Assembly: GCA_902789175.1 (NCBI GenBank)
Contig: CADANF010000024.1
Coordinates: 1-42,754, forward strand
Origin: an uncultured Lachnospiraceae bacterium
Lineage (GTDB): Bacteria > Bacillota > Clostridia > Lachnospirales > Lachnospiraceae
Length of the DNA stretch: 42,754 nucleotides
Direction of reading: 5' to 3'
Below the pieces are notes generated by a model. It was not told the origin of the DNA. It ran no database searches and worked only from the letters and a program-made list of their open reading frames with translations. This document shows positions 1 to 7,773 of the stretch, piece after piece. Each line of letters begins with the position of its first letter. Position 1 is the first letter of the stretch. The position numbers were made by a program, and so were the translations under genes.

Positions 1-114
1 GCCGACATACCGATTGCTCCACCATTATACAGCTAAGCAACAAGATGGATAATTCCTTACTGGCTGTAAGGGTTATTAACCATAAATATATTGTAGTAGT
101 AGGGGGTAAAAAAA
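1..114. other. Window edge, upstream of sbcD
   Basis: No gene can be supported in this stretch. One frame stays open from base 3 into sbcD, but its translation resembles nothing I recognise. The only clear signal is a Shine-Dalgarno sequence AGGGGG at 101-106, 8 bases before the TTG start of sbcD. The sbcD promoter, or an upstream operon partner, probably lies outside the window. Confidence 0.4.
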
Positions 115-1329
115 TTGAAGATATTTCATCTTGCAGATCTGCATTTTGGGAAATCTATATATGGCCGTTCAATGATAGAAGATCAGGCATTTTGGGTAGA
201 GAGATTTATAGATCTGTGTGAAGAAAAAAAGCCTGATGTTGTTATTGTTGCCGGAGATGTATATGACAGATCTTCACCGGGAGCAGAAGCAGTAAAACTG
301 TTGGATAGATTTATTACGGCAGTAACGGATCTTGGAATAAAGATTCTTATTATAGCTGGTAATCATGACAGTGGAGAAAAATTATCATTTGCAGCGGATC
401 TTCTAAAAAGAGAGGGAGTAGTTATCGCAGGAAAAATAAAAAAGGAAATGGTAAATGTAGAGATCGACGGAGTCAGATTTTATCTTATGCCTTATATATT
501 TCCTGAAGAAGTTAAGATTATCCTTAATGACGAAGAAATAAGAGGATATGATAATGCTGCAAGAAGGCTTATAGAAGAACAGCATATAGATAAGTCTAAG
601 ATAAATATCCTTATAGCACATCAAAATGTGACCGCCAATGGGATAGAAGTAGAACGTGGTGGTTCAGAATCTATGGTCGGTGGTGTAGGGGAGATAGACT
701 ATAGTGCATTTTCAGATTTTGATTATGTGGCACTTGGTCATATTCATTCTTCATATCCAGTTGGAAGAGATGAGGTAAGATATGCAGGAACACCTCTTTG
801 TTATCATTTGGAGGAAACAAGGCAGTCAGAGAGGGGACCTTTATTTATAGAGATTAAAGATAAAGTATCAGGCCCAGTCATAAGTAAAGAAGTGATAAAA
901 CCTCTTCATAATATGAGATATCTTAAAGGAAATTGTGATGAGATATATGAATTACTTAAAGATGACCAGGGAAGAAATGAATATATTGGTATTGTGATAA
1001 AGGATAAAAGAATAGATCCTGAAACAGCCGCTTATTTAAGAGACATTTTAGCTTCAAGAGATAGTATCCTTATGGATCTTACTTCGGAATATCATGAATA
1101 CTCTGCATCAGGTCAGAGTGCAAATATGGCGGATGTAAAAGAAAAGAAAAAAGAAGATCTTTTCTCTGATCTGATAAGGAGAAAGTCTAATGATATTCCG
1201 CCAAGTAATGAAGAATATGAGCTGATGAAATTTGTCAGTGAGATGATGGATAATAGGGATATTTTAGATGGTATTACTGAAGCTGATGTTGATAAGATAA
1301 TCGATGAAGCAAAAAGGATTGGGGGCTGA
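115..1329 (+). CDS. sbcD: Exonuclease subunit SbcD (Mre11-type phosphoesterase)
   Basis: This is the nuclease subunit of the SbcCD complex, which opens hairpins and processes double-strand ends and stalled forks in the cytoplasm. The metallophosphoesterase motifs appear in order: ADLHFGK near residue 7, AGDVYDRSSP near 46, AGNHDS near 81, AHQNVT near 169 and GHIHSS near 209. They supply the two-metal site. The C-terminal part corresponds to the capping and SbcC-binding region. At 404 residues the length is normal for the family. The start is TTG at 115, chosen because an AGGGGG ribosome site lies 8 bases upstream and the MKIFHLADLH beginning is typical of SbcD. sbcC follows after 5 bases, so the two are almost certainly co-transcribed. 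Confidence 0.95.
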   Translation: MKIFHLADLHFGKSIYGRSMIEDQAFWVERFIDLCEEKKPDVVIVAGDVYDRSSPGAEAVKLLDRFITAVTDLGIKILIIAGNHDSGEKLSFAADLLKREGVVIAGKIKKEMVNVEIDGVRFYLMPYIFPEEVKIILNDEEIRGYDNAARRLIEEQHIDKSKINILIAHQNVTANGIEVERGGSESMVGGVGEIDYSAFSDFDYVALGHIHSSYPVGRDEVRYAGTPLCYHLEETRQSERGPLFIEIKDKVSGPVISKEVIKPLHNMRYLKGNCDEIYELLKDDQGRNEYIGIVIKDKRIDPETAAYLRDILASRDSILMDLTSEYHEYSASGQSANMADVKEKKKEDLFSDLIRRKSNDIPPSNEEYELMKFVSEMMDNRDILDGITEADVDKIIDEAKRIGG

Positions 1330-1334
1330 TATAT

Positions 1335-4300
1335 ATGAGACCGATCAGATTAGAAATGACAGCGTTTGGTTCATATAAAGAAAAAACAATAATTAACTTT
1401 GATAAATTAGCCGGTCTTTTTCTTATTACAGGAGATACGGGGGCTGGAAAGACTACGATATTTGATGCCATAGTATATAGTTTATATGGCGGATTAAGTG
1501 GTTCTGATTCAAGGGATAGAACTCCGGATATGATGCACTGTGACAGGGTTCCCAAGTCAGAAGATACAAAGGTAATCTTTGAATTTGAACAGGACAAGAA
1601 AAGTTACAGGGTTGAAAGAACATTACATTTCAGTAAAGTCAGGGGAAGTTCGAAGGATAATCCTCAGTACGGCACAGCAAAACAGGATGCAGTACTTTAT
1701 GAGCCAGATGATGTAGTCATAAAAGGATTAACTCTTGTAAATAACAGATGTATAGAGTTGATCGGATTTGATAAAAATCAATTCTGTCAGGTTGTGATGC
1801 TTGCTCAGGGAGAATTTCAGAGGTTTTTAAAGGCTGACAGTGAAGAGAGAAGTGACATTTTAGGAAAGATATTTGATAACAGTATTTATGTAAGATATCA
1901 GGAATACTTTAAGAGAGCAGCTGACAGATTAGAAAAATTAAGAAGTTCTAATATGATGGCTATTGAAAATCAGTTAGAGAATGTTTTTTATGCACCAAAG
2001 GATTCTTCTAATGAATTTCTTGCAGGAGATAAGGAATTGCTTGATAAATTAAGTGAGCTTATCTCAAATGAAGAGATTGATAAAAAAGAAGATGATAAAA
2101 AATATGAAGAGGAAAGTGCAAAAAAAAGCAAGATCATTACCAGGATCACAAAGGCTGAAAATGACAATAAAAATCTAAAGAGTTTAGAAGAAAATAAGAT
2201 TAGATTAGAGGAATTAAAGATAAGGATTCCTGAAATTGAAAAGTTAAAGAATACAAAGGAAAAGATAAGCAATATAAGATTTATCATTTCTGTTGAGAGA
2301 GATAAATATAACGAAGCAAAAACTTCGCTGGATAAAACCAGAGAAGATATAGATCTTTATTCTGCGAAATTAAAAAAGCTGGATATGGATTTAAAAGAAG
2401 CTGAGACAAGTGTAGAAAAAGATAATGATGTTAAGAAAAAAATAGAAGGATTATCTAATGAGATCGCAGCAATATCAAAGACTATTTCTGATTATGATTC
2501 TTTGATCTTAAAGCAAAAGGAGTTAGAAAAAGAAAAAAAAGAAAGTGATGCACTGGATAAGAAAAAGGATGAATATAAGGAAGAGTTAGAGAAGAAAGTA
2601 AAGAGCATCTCTATTAAAGAAAAAGAAATAGAGGGACTGAGTAATCTACAGAATAATAAGGCAGACATTGATAAAAAAATAATTGAAATATCTAAGATTA
2701 TTGAAGTATTAAAAAAAGCGAGTGATGATATTTCTGATATAACTAACATTTCAAATCAGTTATCAATAGAGCAAAAGAAGAGTCTTTTATTAAATGAGGA
2801 TGTAAGGGCATGTTATGAAAAGTATTATGAATTAAACAGACTTTTCCTCAATAACTATTCAATTATCTTAGGAGATAATCTAAGACAGGAAGTAGAAAAA
2901 AAAGGAGAAGCTGTATGTCCTGTATGTCATTCTCATATTGTAAAAGGTGACTTACTTATATCAAAAATAGAGACAGATAAGATCATTACTGAAGATGAAG
3001 TAAAGCTGGCTGAGAAACAATATAATGATAGTAATGATAAATTAAGTAAGCAAAAGTCTTTACTTGAAGGTATAAAAGAAAGATTAGAAGAAAAGAAAGA
3101 GAATCTTCTAAAAACTGTTGATGGTGTAATAGATTTTAAGGATTATGATGATCTTAAAGGTAGTGAGGCAGTTTCACATTTCCTTTTAGAAAATAAGGAA
3201 GAAAAGGATAGGCTTGATAAAGAATTTAAAAGGATAGAAGAAGATATCATTTCTTTGGAAAAGCTTAAGGATGAAGTTAAAGAAGAAAGAGACCTGGTAG
3301 AAAAAATAAGACAGGACTCAGAAAAAAATGATGGAGATATCCTTAAAGTAAAAGGAAGTATCGCAGCATTAGAAGAAGCTGTAAAACAGCTGAAGTCAAA
3401 GCTTGAATTTGAATCTAAAGATGCAGCTGATGAAATGATCCGAAAAAAATCAAAAGAAAAGGATGATCTATCGAAAAAAGTAAAAGAAAATGAGGATAGA
3501 TTAAAGGCTTTAAAAGAAGAATCATCTAAGATAAATGGTCTTATTGATAAGGAAAAGAAAGAAGAACCGCTTCTTTCTAGCAGAGAAGAAGCCTTAAAGA
3601 TAAGCTTTGATCAGGTTATAAAGGAAAATGGTTTTGATACCTGGAATGAGGTAGAGGACTTTCTTTTAAAGAATAACATATCTTTAGAAACGGCTAAGGA
3701 CTGGATAGATATTAAAGATAAAGAGATAAATGACTTTAATACTGAATATACCGGAGCAAGTGTCTTATTAAACGAACTGATAGAAAAGACCAAGGGACTG
3801 GAATTTACTGATATTTCAGATCTTATTACCTTATCAGATGAATCTGATAAGGCTCTCAGTGAAATCAATGACCATAGGACTTATATGATAAGTCTTATCA
3901 ATAATCATAAGCAGGTATTTGAGAAGATAAGAGAAAACAGAGAGGCTTTAAGAAATACAGATAATTCTTATAATATCCTTAAAAGACTTTCAGATCTGGC
4001 AAATGGTTCAAATTCAGAAGGCGGACAGCTTACATTTGAGAGATATGTAATGGGAGCTGTGTTTGATGAGATTGTCAGAGCATCAAATATAAGACTTGAT
4101 ATGATGTCTAATGGAAGATATAGTTTAGTTCATAATGTGGACGCAAAAAGAAGGACTGAAAAGGCGGGGCTTTTACTTGCAGTTTTAGATAACAGCAGCG
4201 GAGCTGAAAGAGAAGCGGCATCACTTTCAGGTGGCGAATCATTTCTTGTTTCCATGTCTCTTGCCCTTGGATTATCTGATATCGTAAGACAGCATGCGGG

Positions 4301-4526
4301 TGGAAGAAGCCTTAATTGTCTTTTTATTGATGAAGGTTTTGGTACTCTTGATGATGAAAAGTTAGATAATGCTATAGCGGTACTAAATACTTTGAGCCAT
4401 GGAAGAGAAAATCTGGTAGGCATCATTTCCCATGTGGATAAGTTATATGGAAGCATAGATCAAAAGCTTATAATTAGGTCAACGGATGATGGAAGTAAGG
4501 TAACAATGCAGGGGATTGTAGAATAA
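1335..4526 (+). CDS. sbcC: Exonuclease subunit SbcC (Rad50-type ATPase)
   Basis: SbcC is the SMC-like ATPase partner of SbcD. It tethers DNA ends and gates access to the nuclease. The 1063-residue protein has the full architecture: Walker A GDTGAGKTT at residues 33-41, a Q-loop region around QVVMLAQGEF, two long Lys/Glu-rich coiled coils (about 190-500 and 550-880), a zinc-hook CPVC at 528-531 between them, the ABC signature LSGGES near 963, and Walker B CLFIDEGFGTLD near 995-1006. Length and motif order match intact family members and no frameshift is seen. It starts 5 bases after sbcD and ends 31 bases before a strong terminator hairpin. Confidence 0.95.
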   Translation: MRPIRLEMTAFGSYKEKTIINFDKLAGLFLITGDTGAGKTTIFDAIVYSLYGGLSGSDSRDRTPDMMHCDRVPKSEDTKVIFEFEQDKKSYRVERTLHFSKVRGSSKDNPQYGTAKQDAVLYEPDDVVIKGLTLVNNRCIELIGFDKNQFCQVVMLAQGEFQRFLKADSEERSDILGKIFDNSIYVRYQEYFKRAADRLEKLRSSNMMAIENQLENVFYAPKDSSNEFLAGDKELLDKLSELISNEEIDKKEDDKKYEEESAKKSKIITRITKAENDNKNLKSLEENKIRLEELKIRIPEIEKLKNTKEKISNIRFIISVERDKYNEAKTSLDKTREDIDLYSAKLKKLDMDLKEAETSVEKDNDVKKKIEGLSNEIAAISKTISDYDSLILKQKELEKEKKESDALDKKKDEYKEELEKKVKSISIKEKEIEGLSNLQNNKADIDKKIIEISKIIEVLKKASDDISDITNISNQLSIEQKKSLLLNEDVRACYEKYYELNRLFLNNYSIILGDNLRQEVEKKGEAVCPVCHSHIVKGDLLISKIETDKIITEDEVKLAEKQYNDSNDKLSKQKSLLEGIKERLEEKKENLLKTVDGVIDFKDYDDLKGSEAVSHFLLENKEEKDRLDKEFKRIEEDIISLEKLKDEVKEERDLVEKIRQDSEKNDGDILKVKGSIAALEEAVKQLKSKLEFESKDAADEMIRKKSKEKDDLSKKVKENEDRLKALKEESSKINGLIDKEKKEEPLLSSREEALKISFDQVIKENGFDTWNEVEDFLLKNNISLETAKDWIDIKDKEINDFNTEYTGASVLLNELIEKTKGLEFTDISDLITLSDESDKALSEINDHRTYMISLINNHKQVFEKIRENREALRNTDNSYNILKRLSDLANGSNSEGGQLTFERYVMGAVFDEIVRASNIRLDMMSNGRYSLVHNVDAKRRTEKAGLLLAVLDNSSGAEREAASLSGGESFLVSMSLALGLSDIVRQHAGGRSLNCLFIDEGFGTLDDEKLDNAIAVLNTLSHGRENLVGIISHVDKLYGSIDQKLIIRSTDDGSKVTMQGIVE

Positions 4527-4556
4527 AACAGCTTCACAAATATCCTGTCATAGCTT

Positions 4557-4604
4557 AAAATACAGAGTGTGATATGACATTTGTCATGTTGCATTCTGTA
4601 TTTT
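4557..4604 (+). terminator. 22-bp terminator hairpin after sbcC
   Basis: Bases 4557-4578 pair with 4583-4604 over 22 consecutive positions when G-U wobbles are allowed, around a 4-base loop (ATTT). The stem begins with AAAA and ends with TTTT, so it could stop transcripts in either direction, though the T tract is short. It separates sbcDC from the next gene, whose ribosome site GGGAGG begins only 7 bases after the stem. Confidence 0.65.
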
Positions 4605-4624
4605 ACTTATGGGAGGAAAAATAT

Positions 4625-5752
4625 ATGCCACATTCATCAGGTGGAGGATCAAGTCATGGATCACATGGAGGATCAAGCCATCACAGTTCTTCTGGAAGGG
4701 GAGGTTCATCTTTTAGAGAGTCATCCTCATATTTTCCGGGTTCTAGAAGATATAGTTACTTTTATCGTGGAAGAACTCATTATTATTATTCAAATAAATC
4801 GCCAAATGATTCAAAATTCAGATTCCTTCTGATATTATTCTATATTCCATTCTTTTTTGGAATAAGTGTAATGACAAAGCAGATCTTTGGAAAGTATGCC
4901 AAGATTAAAGTTGATTATAATGACACCATTGTAGTTGAAGATAATATTGAAGTAGTAAAGGATGAGGCAGGTCTTTACAGGAGTTTCGCAGATTTTCAGT
5001 CAAAAACCGGTATTACACCTGCGCTTGTTACAATAAAGTATGAGGATTATGCACTTAATTATAATTCTTTAGAGGACTATGCTTATTCTGAATATCTTAT
5101 AAGATTTAATGATGAAAAGCATTGGCTTTTTGTTTATGAGGAAGTTGGAGATCCTGATAAGATAAGTATCCCGGTTGACAGTGTTCATTATCCGGATCCG
5201 GCAGAACCAGCCTGGGCATTTGAAGGAATGCAGGGAAATGATACAGATCCGATCCTTACAACAGAAGTAACAGATAAATTCAATGCAATTCTTCGTAAAA
5301 AACTTTTAGAGGGAGAAAGTCCTGATAAAGCCTTTAGTTATGCATTTGATCAGATAACACCAACACTTATGAAATTTAAGTGGTCACCGGAAATGATAGC
5401 TCCATTATTTATGTTTGGATTCGTAGTATTACATATGATATTAATGTGTGGACTTACACCTAAGCAGCTGGCTAAGAGAAAGGCTGTACTTGCTCCGGGA
5501 GGAGAGGGAGAAGACTCACTTAAGACAGATGAATATGGATATATAAAAGCAGCTAATGATTCATTTTCCAGTGGATATGGTGATAATAGCAGTCCGTATT
5601 CCAGTGGATATGGGGATAATAGCAGTCCGTATTCCAGCGGATATGGTGATAATCCATATTATACAGATAATTATGGATATACAGAATCTAAAACAGACCC
5701 GGAACCTGAAAAAATTGACTTTCCTCAGAAAGGAAGTAAGGGAGAGCTGTAA
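4625..5752 (+). CDS. Two-TM protein with Ser/Gly/His-rich N-terminus
   Basis: I do not recognise this gene as a named family. With the start at 4625 (GGGAGG 8-9 bases upstream; an earlier in-frame ATG at 4574 lies inside the terminator hairpin) it encodes 375 residues. Residues 1-60 are low complexity, rich in Ser, Gly, His, Tyr and Arg. A membrane segment spans about 66-84, a globular region of about 170 residues follows, and a second membrane segment lies near 258-279. The tail carries a tandem Ser-Ser-Gly-Tyr-Gly-Asp-Asn repeat. The globular part loosely recalls TPM/YgcG-type extracytoplasmic domains, which also sit beside Gly/Ser-rich stretches, but that is only a weak resemblance. The next gene also encodes a membrane protein of unknown role. 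Confidence 0.75.
   Translation: MPHSSGGGSSHGSHGGSSHHSSSGRGGSSFRESSSYFPGSRRYSYFYRGRTHYYYSNKSPNDSKFRFLLILFYIPFFFGISVMTKQIFGKYAKIKVDYNDTIVVEDNIEVVKDEAGLYRSFADFQSKTGITPALVTIKYEDYALNYNSLEDYAYSEYLIRFNDEKHWLFVYEEVGDPDKISIPVDSVHYPDPAEPAWAFEGMQGNDTDPILTTEVTDKFNAILRKKLLEGESPDKAFSYAFDQITPTLMKFKWSPEMIAPLFMFGFVVLHMILMCGLTPKQLAKRKAVLAPGGEGEDSLKTDEYGYIKAANDSFSSGYGDNSSPYSSGYGDNSSPYSSGYGDNPYYTDNYGYTESKTDPEPEKIDFPQKGSKGEL
5567..5653 (+). repeat. 33-bp in-gene tandem repeat
   Basis: Two near-identical 33-base units (5567-5599 and 5600-5632) are followed by a 21-base partial third copy (5633-5653). They encode the repeated block SSGYGDNSSPY in the C-terminal tail of the preceding membrane protein. The near identity at base level suggests recent slippage or copy-number variation. 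Confidence 0.85.
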
Positions 5753-5781
5753 AGAATAAAGTGGCTAAATCAATGATTTAA

Positions 5782-5790
5782 TGATATAAT
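5782..5790 (+). promoter_or_regulatory. Candidate extended -10 promoter
   Basis: TGATATAAT at 5782-5790 matches an extended -10 element (TGnTATAAT). The -35 region 17 bases upstream (TGGCTA) is poor, as extended -10 promoters tolerate. It lies 34 bases before the ATG at 5825 and just ahead of an AGGGGGAG ribosome site. Confidence 0.4.
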
Positions 5791-5824
5791 CCATGTAGTT
5801 TTAAATTTATAGGGGGAGTATTTT

Positions 5825-6532
5825 ATGGCTCAGAAAAATGGTAATAAGAATTATCAGAATAAAAATAAAGGTAATGTAAATCAGAATAATAAGAATAATG
5901 ATAAGGTTAATGCCAAGGAAACTGAAAGAGAGATTCCTGTACAGTCAGAAGCTATTCCATTTTTAGGACTCGAAAATCATGGAATACATATAACACCAGG
6001 AAATCTTGTAAGTGGCCTTACATTTTTAGGAAACATCTTCCTTGTCATTGGAGTGTTTTTACCATTTGTAAAATTCACAGTATCCGGAAATTCAAAGGAA
6101 ACATCTATGCTTGAATTAGGAGGAACTAATGTACATGGTGTAGCACTTATAATAATGGCGATCCTTTCAATCATTCTTACTATTGCAAAGCATCGTAATA
6201 CATCCGGTATTTCAAATATGTTATGTGCTGTTTACGTTTTCTTTTTCTCTTATGATGTAGTTAGTCAGGCGGCAAAGATTGTGGGAATGAAAGAAGCAAG
6301 AGTAAGTATAGGATTTGAGTTCCTTTCAGGCTTTGTTTTACTTGCCATTGGAATTGTCATTTTACTGGTAGGAGATATTTATCTTTTCCATAATGAATTC
6401 TTTGATAATGATATTGACAAGGGAATTGATGATATTGAATTAAAGGGTAGTAAAGGACTTCATTTTATACTTGATCTTATAAGTTATATTGTTATCTCAC
6501 TTTGCATTATCTCAAGTATTGCTCAGTTATAG
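5825..6532 (+). CDS. Multi-pass membrane protein of unknown function
   Basis: This encodes a 235-residue protein that I cannot assign to a family. Residues 1-45 are highly polar, with many Asn, Lys and Gln, and look disordered and cytoplasmic. About five hydrophobic segments follow: near 62-82, 103-120, 130-148, 163-186 and 212-234. A short loop between the first two contains Gly/Ser/Asn residues, and an acidic stretch (NDNDIDKGIDDIE-type) precedes the last helix. The start has a clear AGGGGGAG ribosome site. A candidate promoter and a 72-base gap separate it from the previous gene, so it may be its own transcript. Codon use is like that of its neighbours. Confidence 0.75.
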   Translation: MAQKNGNKNYQNKNKGNVNQNNKNNDKVNAKETEREIPVQSEAIPFLGLENHGIHITPGNLVSGLTFLGNIFLVIGVFLPFVKFTVSGNSKETSMLELGGTNVHGVALIIMAILSIILTIAKHRNTSGISNMLCAVYVFFFSYDVVSQAAKIVGMKEARVSIGFEFLSGFVLLAIGIVILLVGDIYLFHNEFFDNDIDKGIDDIELKGSKGLHFILDLISYIVISLCIISSIAQL

Positions 6533-6576
6533 AAAACTTATTTATTAGATGTTTTTTTTATGAAATAAGGTTATAT

Positions 6577-6669
6577 ATGATGGTTTTAAATAACTCCCTT
6601 GGATATAATATTGTTGATGATAGTCAGGTCTTTAATGCATATCTTACTTGCAGGCATGACAGTAAATAA
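6577..6669 (+). CDS. Possible 30-residue peptide
   Basis: An ATG at 6577 preceded by AAGG opens a 31-codon frame that ends at 6669 in the gap between two larger genes. The peptide has no recognisable features (one Cys, mixed polar residues). It may be chance. It is listed because it nearly fills an otherwise empty 160-base gap. Confidence 0.15.
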   Translation: MMVLNNSLGYNIVDDSQVFNAYLTCRHDSK

Positions 6670-6692
6670 TATTACATTATGGGGTAAATGAG

Positions 6693-7613
6693 ATGAGAAA
6701 AAGCACAGTTGTTAAAGGAATTGCTGGAGTTGGTGGTGCTCTTGCTGCAGTTGCAGGTTTCAGCAGCTTCGGTATGGCAACATATATAACTAAAATAAAT
6801 GGCCAGACTCTTGAAGAAGCAAGAAAATGGCAGGATGATCATTATGATACTTCTTTTTATGATTCTTTAAAGAAAAAGGATTATACAATAAACAGTTATG
6901 ATGATTATATTTTGAATGTTCAATTCGTAAAGAATCCCGTAGAATCAGATAAATATGTGATCCTTACTCACGGTTATACAGATAACCGCATTGGAACACT
7001 TAAGTATATGAAGATTTATCTTGATAGAGGTTTTAATTGTATCATCTGGGATCTTCGTGGACATGGACTTAATAGAAAGACATATACAACATATTCAATC
7101 AGAGAATCTAAAGATCTCTTGATGCTTATTAAAGATACAAAGAAGAGATATGGTGAAGATATCTATTTAGGATTACATGGTGAGTCTCTAGGAAGTGCTA
7201 CATCAGCAGCTGTACTGCAGTATAAACCACAGGTGGAATTTGCAGTTCTTGATTGTGGTTTTGCTGATATAGAAAATGTTCTTCGTCTTGCTATGAAGAA
7301 CGCTAAGATGCCAGGAGCAGTATTTGAAGCAGCTTCTGCCGCAAATCAGGTGATCCATGGAAACTCATTTTATGAGATGAGACCTATAGATGCACTTAAT
7401 ACCAATACAGTTCCACTTTGTTTTATCCATGGAGCAGATGATGATTTTATCCTTCCAGATAATTCGAAGCGTATGGCTGCTGCTACAAAAGGTTATAGTG
7501 AGATCCATCTTATTGATGGAGCCGGACATGCAGGTTCAGTTATAGTAAATCCTGAAAAATATAGAGAATATGTGAATGGTTTTCTTGATAAAGTTGAATC
7601 AGGTGGTTTGTAG
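6693..7613 (+). CDS. Membrane-anchored alpha/beta hydrolase
   Basis: This is a serine hydrolase of the alpha/beta fold; its substrate cannot be told from sequence. Residues 7-30 form a hydrophobic N-terminal anchor or signal, so the enzyme probably acts outside the membrane. The fold is marked by LTHGYTDNRIG (oxyanion loop, 91-101), the nucleophile elbow GESLG with Ser165, the acid near Asp250 in FIHGADDDF, and His279 in GAGHAG. At 306 residues it matches the group of Firmicute hydrolases often annotated as YqkD-like or as lysophospholipase/peptidase-like proteins. A GGGGT-type ribosome site precedes the ATG. Its 3' end overlaps a small zinc-ribbon ORF in another frame. Confidence 0.88.
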   Translation: MRKSTVVKGIAGVGGALAAVAGFSSFGMATYITKINGQTLEEARKWQDDHYDTSFYDSLKKKDYTINSYDDYILNVQFVKNPVESDKYVILTHGYTDNRIGTLKYMKIYLDRGFNCIIWDLRGHGLNRKTYTTYSIRESKDLLMLIKDTKKRYGEDIYLGLHGESLGSATSAAVLQYKPQVEFAVLDCGFADIENVLRLAMKNAKMPGAVFEAASAANQVIHGNSFYEMRPIDALNTNTVPLCFIHGADDDFILPDNSKRMAAATKGYSEIHLIDGAGHAGSVIVNPEKYREYVNGFLDKVESGGL

Positions 7614-7743
7614 TTTTTGTCACAATTCTTATCCTGCTGATTATTATTCAGTGTGCCCTAATTGTGGAACAGCATTTTTAAACGAGCCTTCTTTGGATGA
7701 AATACCAGAAGTAATAGAATTTCACCCATCGGATAAAAAATAA
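7576..7743 (+). CDS. Small zinc-ribbon protein (55 aa)
   Basis: This short frame begins with ATG at 7576 inside the end of the hydrolase gene (38-base overlap) and ends at 7743, 30 bases before the SNF2 gene. It encodes four cysteines at 12, 15, 27 and 30 in a CxxC-x11-CPNCG arrangement, the classic zinc-ribbon spacing, followed by an acidic tail (LDEIPEVIEF). The regular cysteine pattern argues against chance. A GTG at 7603 is an alternative start that would remove nine residues. The ribosome site is weak, which suggests translational coupling to the hydrolase. Function is unknown; it could be a metal-binding adaptor for either neighbour. It could also be the remnant of a longer zinc-ribbon protein. 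Confidence 0.5.
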   Translation: MVFLIKLNQVVCSFCHNSYPADYYSVCPNCGTAFLNEPSLDEIPEVIEFHPSDKK

Positions 7744-7773
7744 TATAGATGATTCAGACGAGCAAGTAAGATA

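Noticed and set aside
3-222. Frame running into sbcD from the window edge
   Set aside because: It overlaps the well-supported sbcD start by about 100 bases and its translation has no recognisable features.
6541-6570. CTTATTT/AAATAAG hairpin after the membrane-protein gene
   Set aside because: The 7-bp AT-only stem has a large T-rich loop and no T-run after it.
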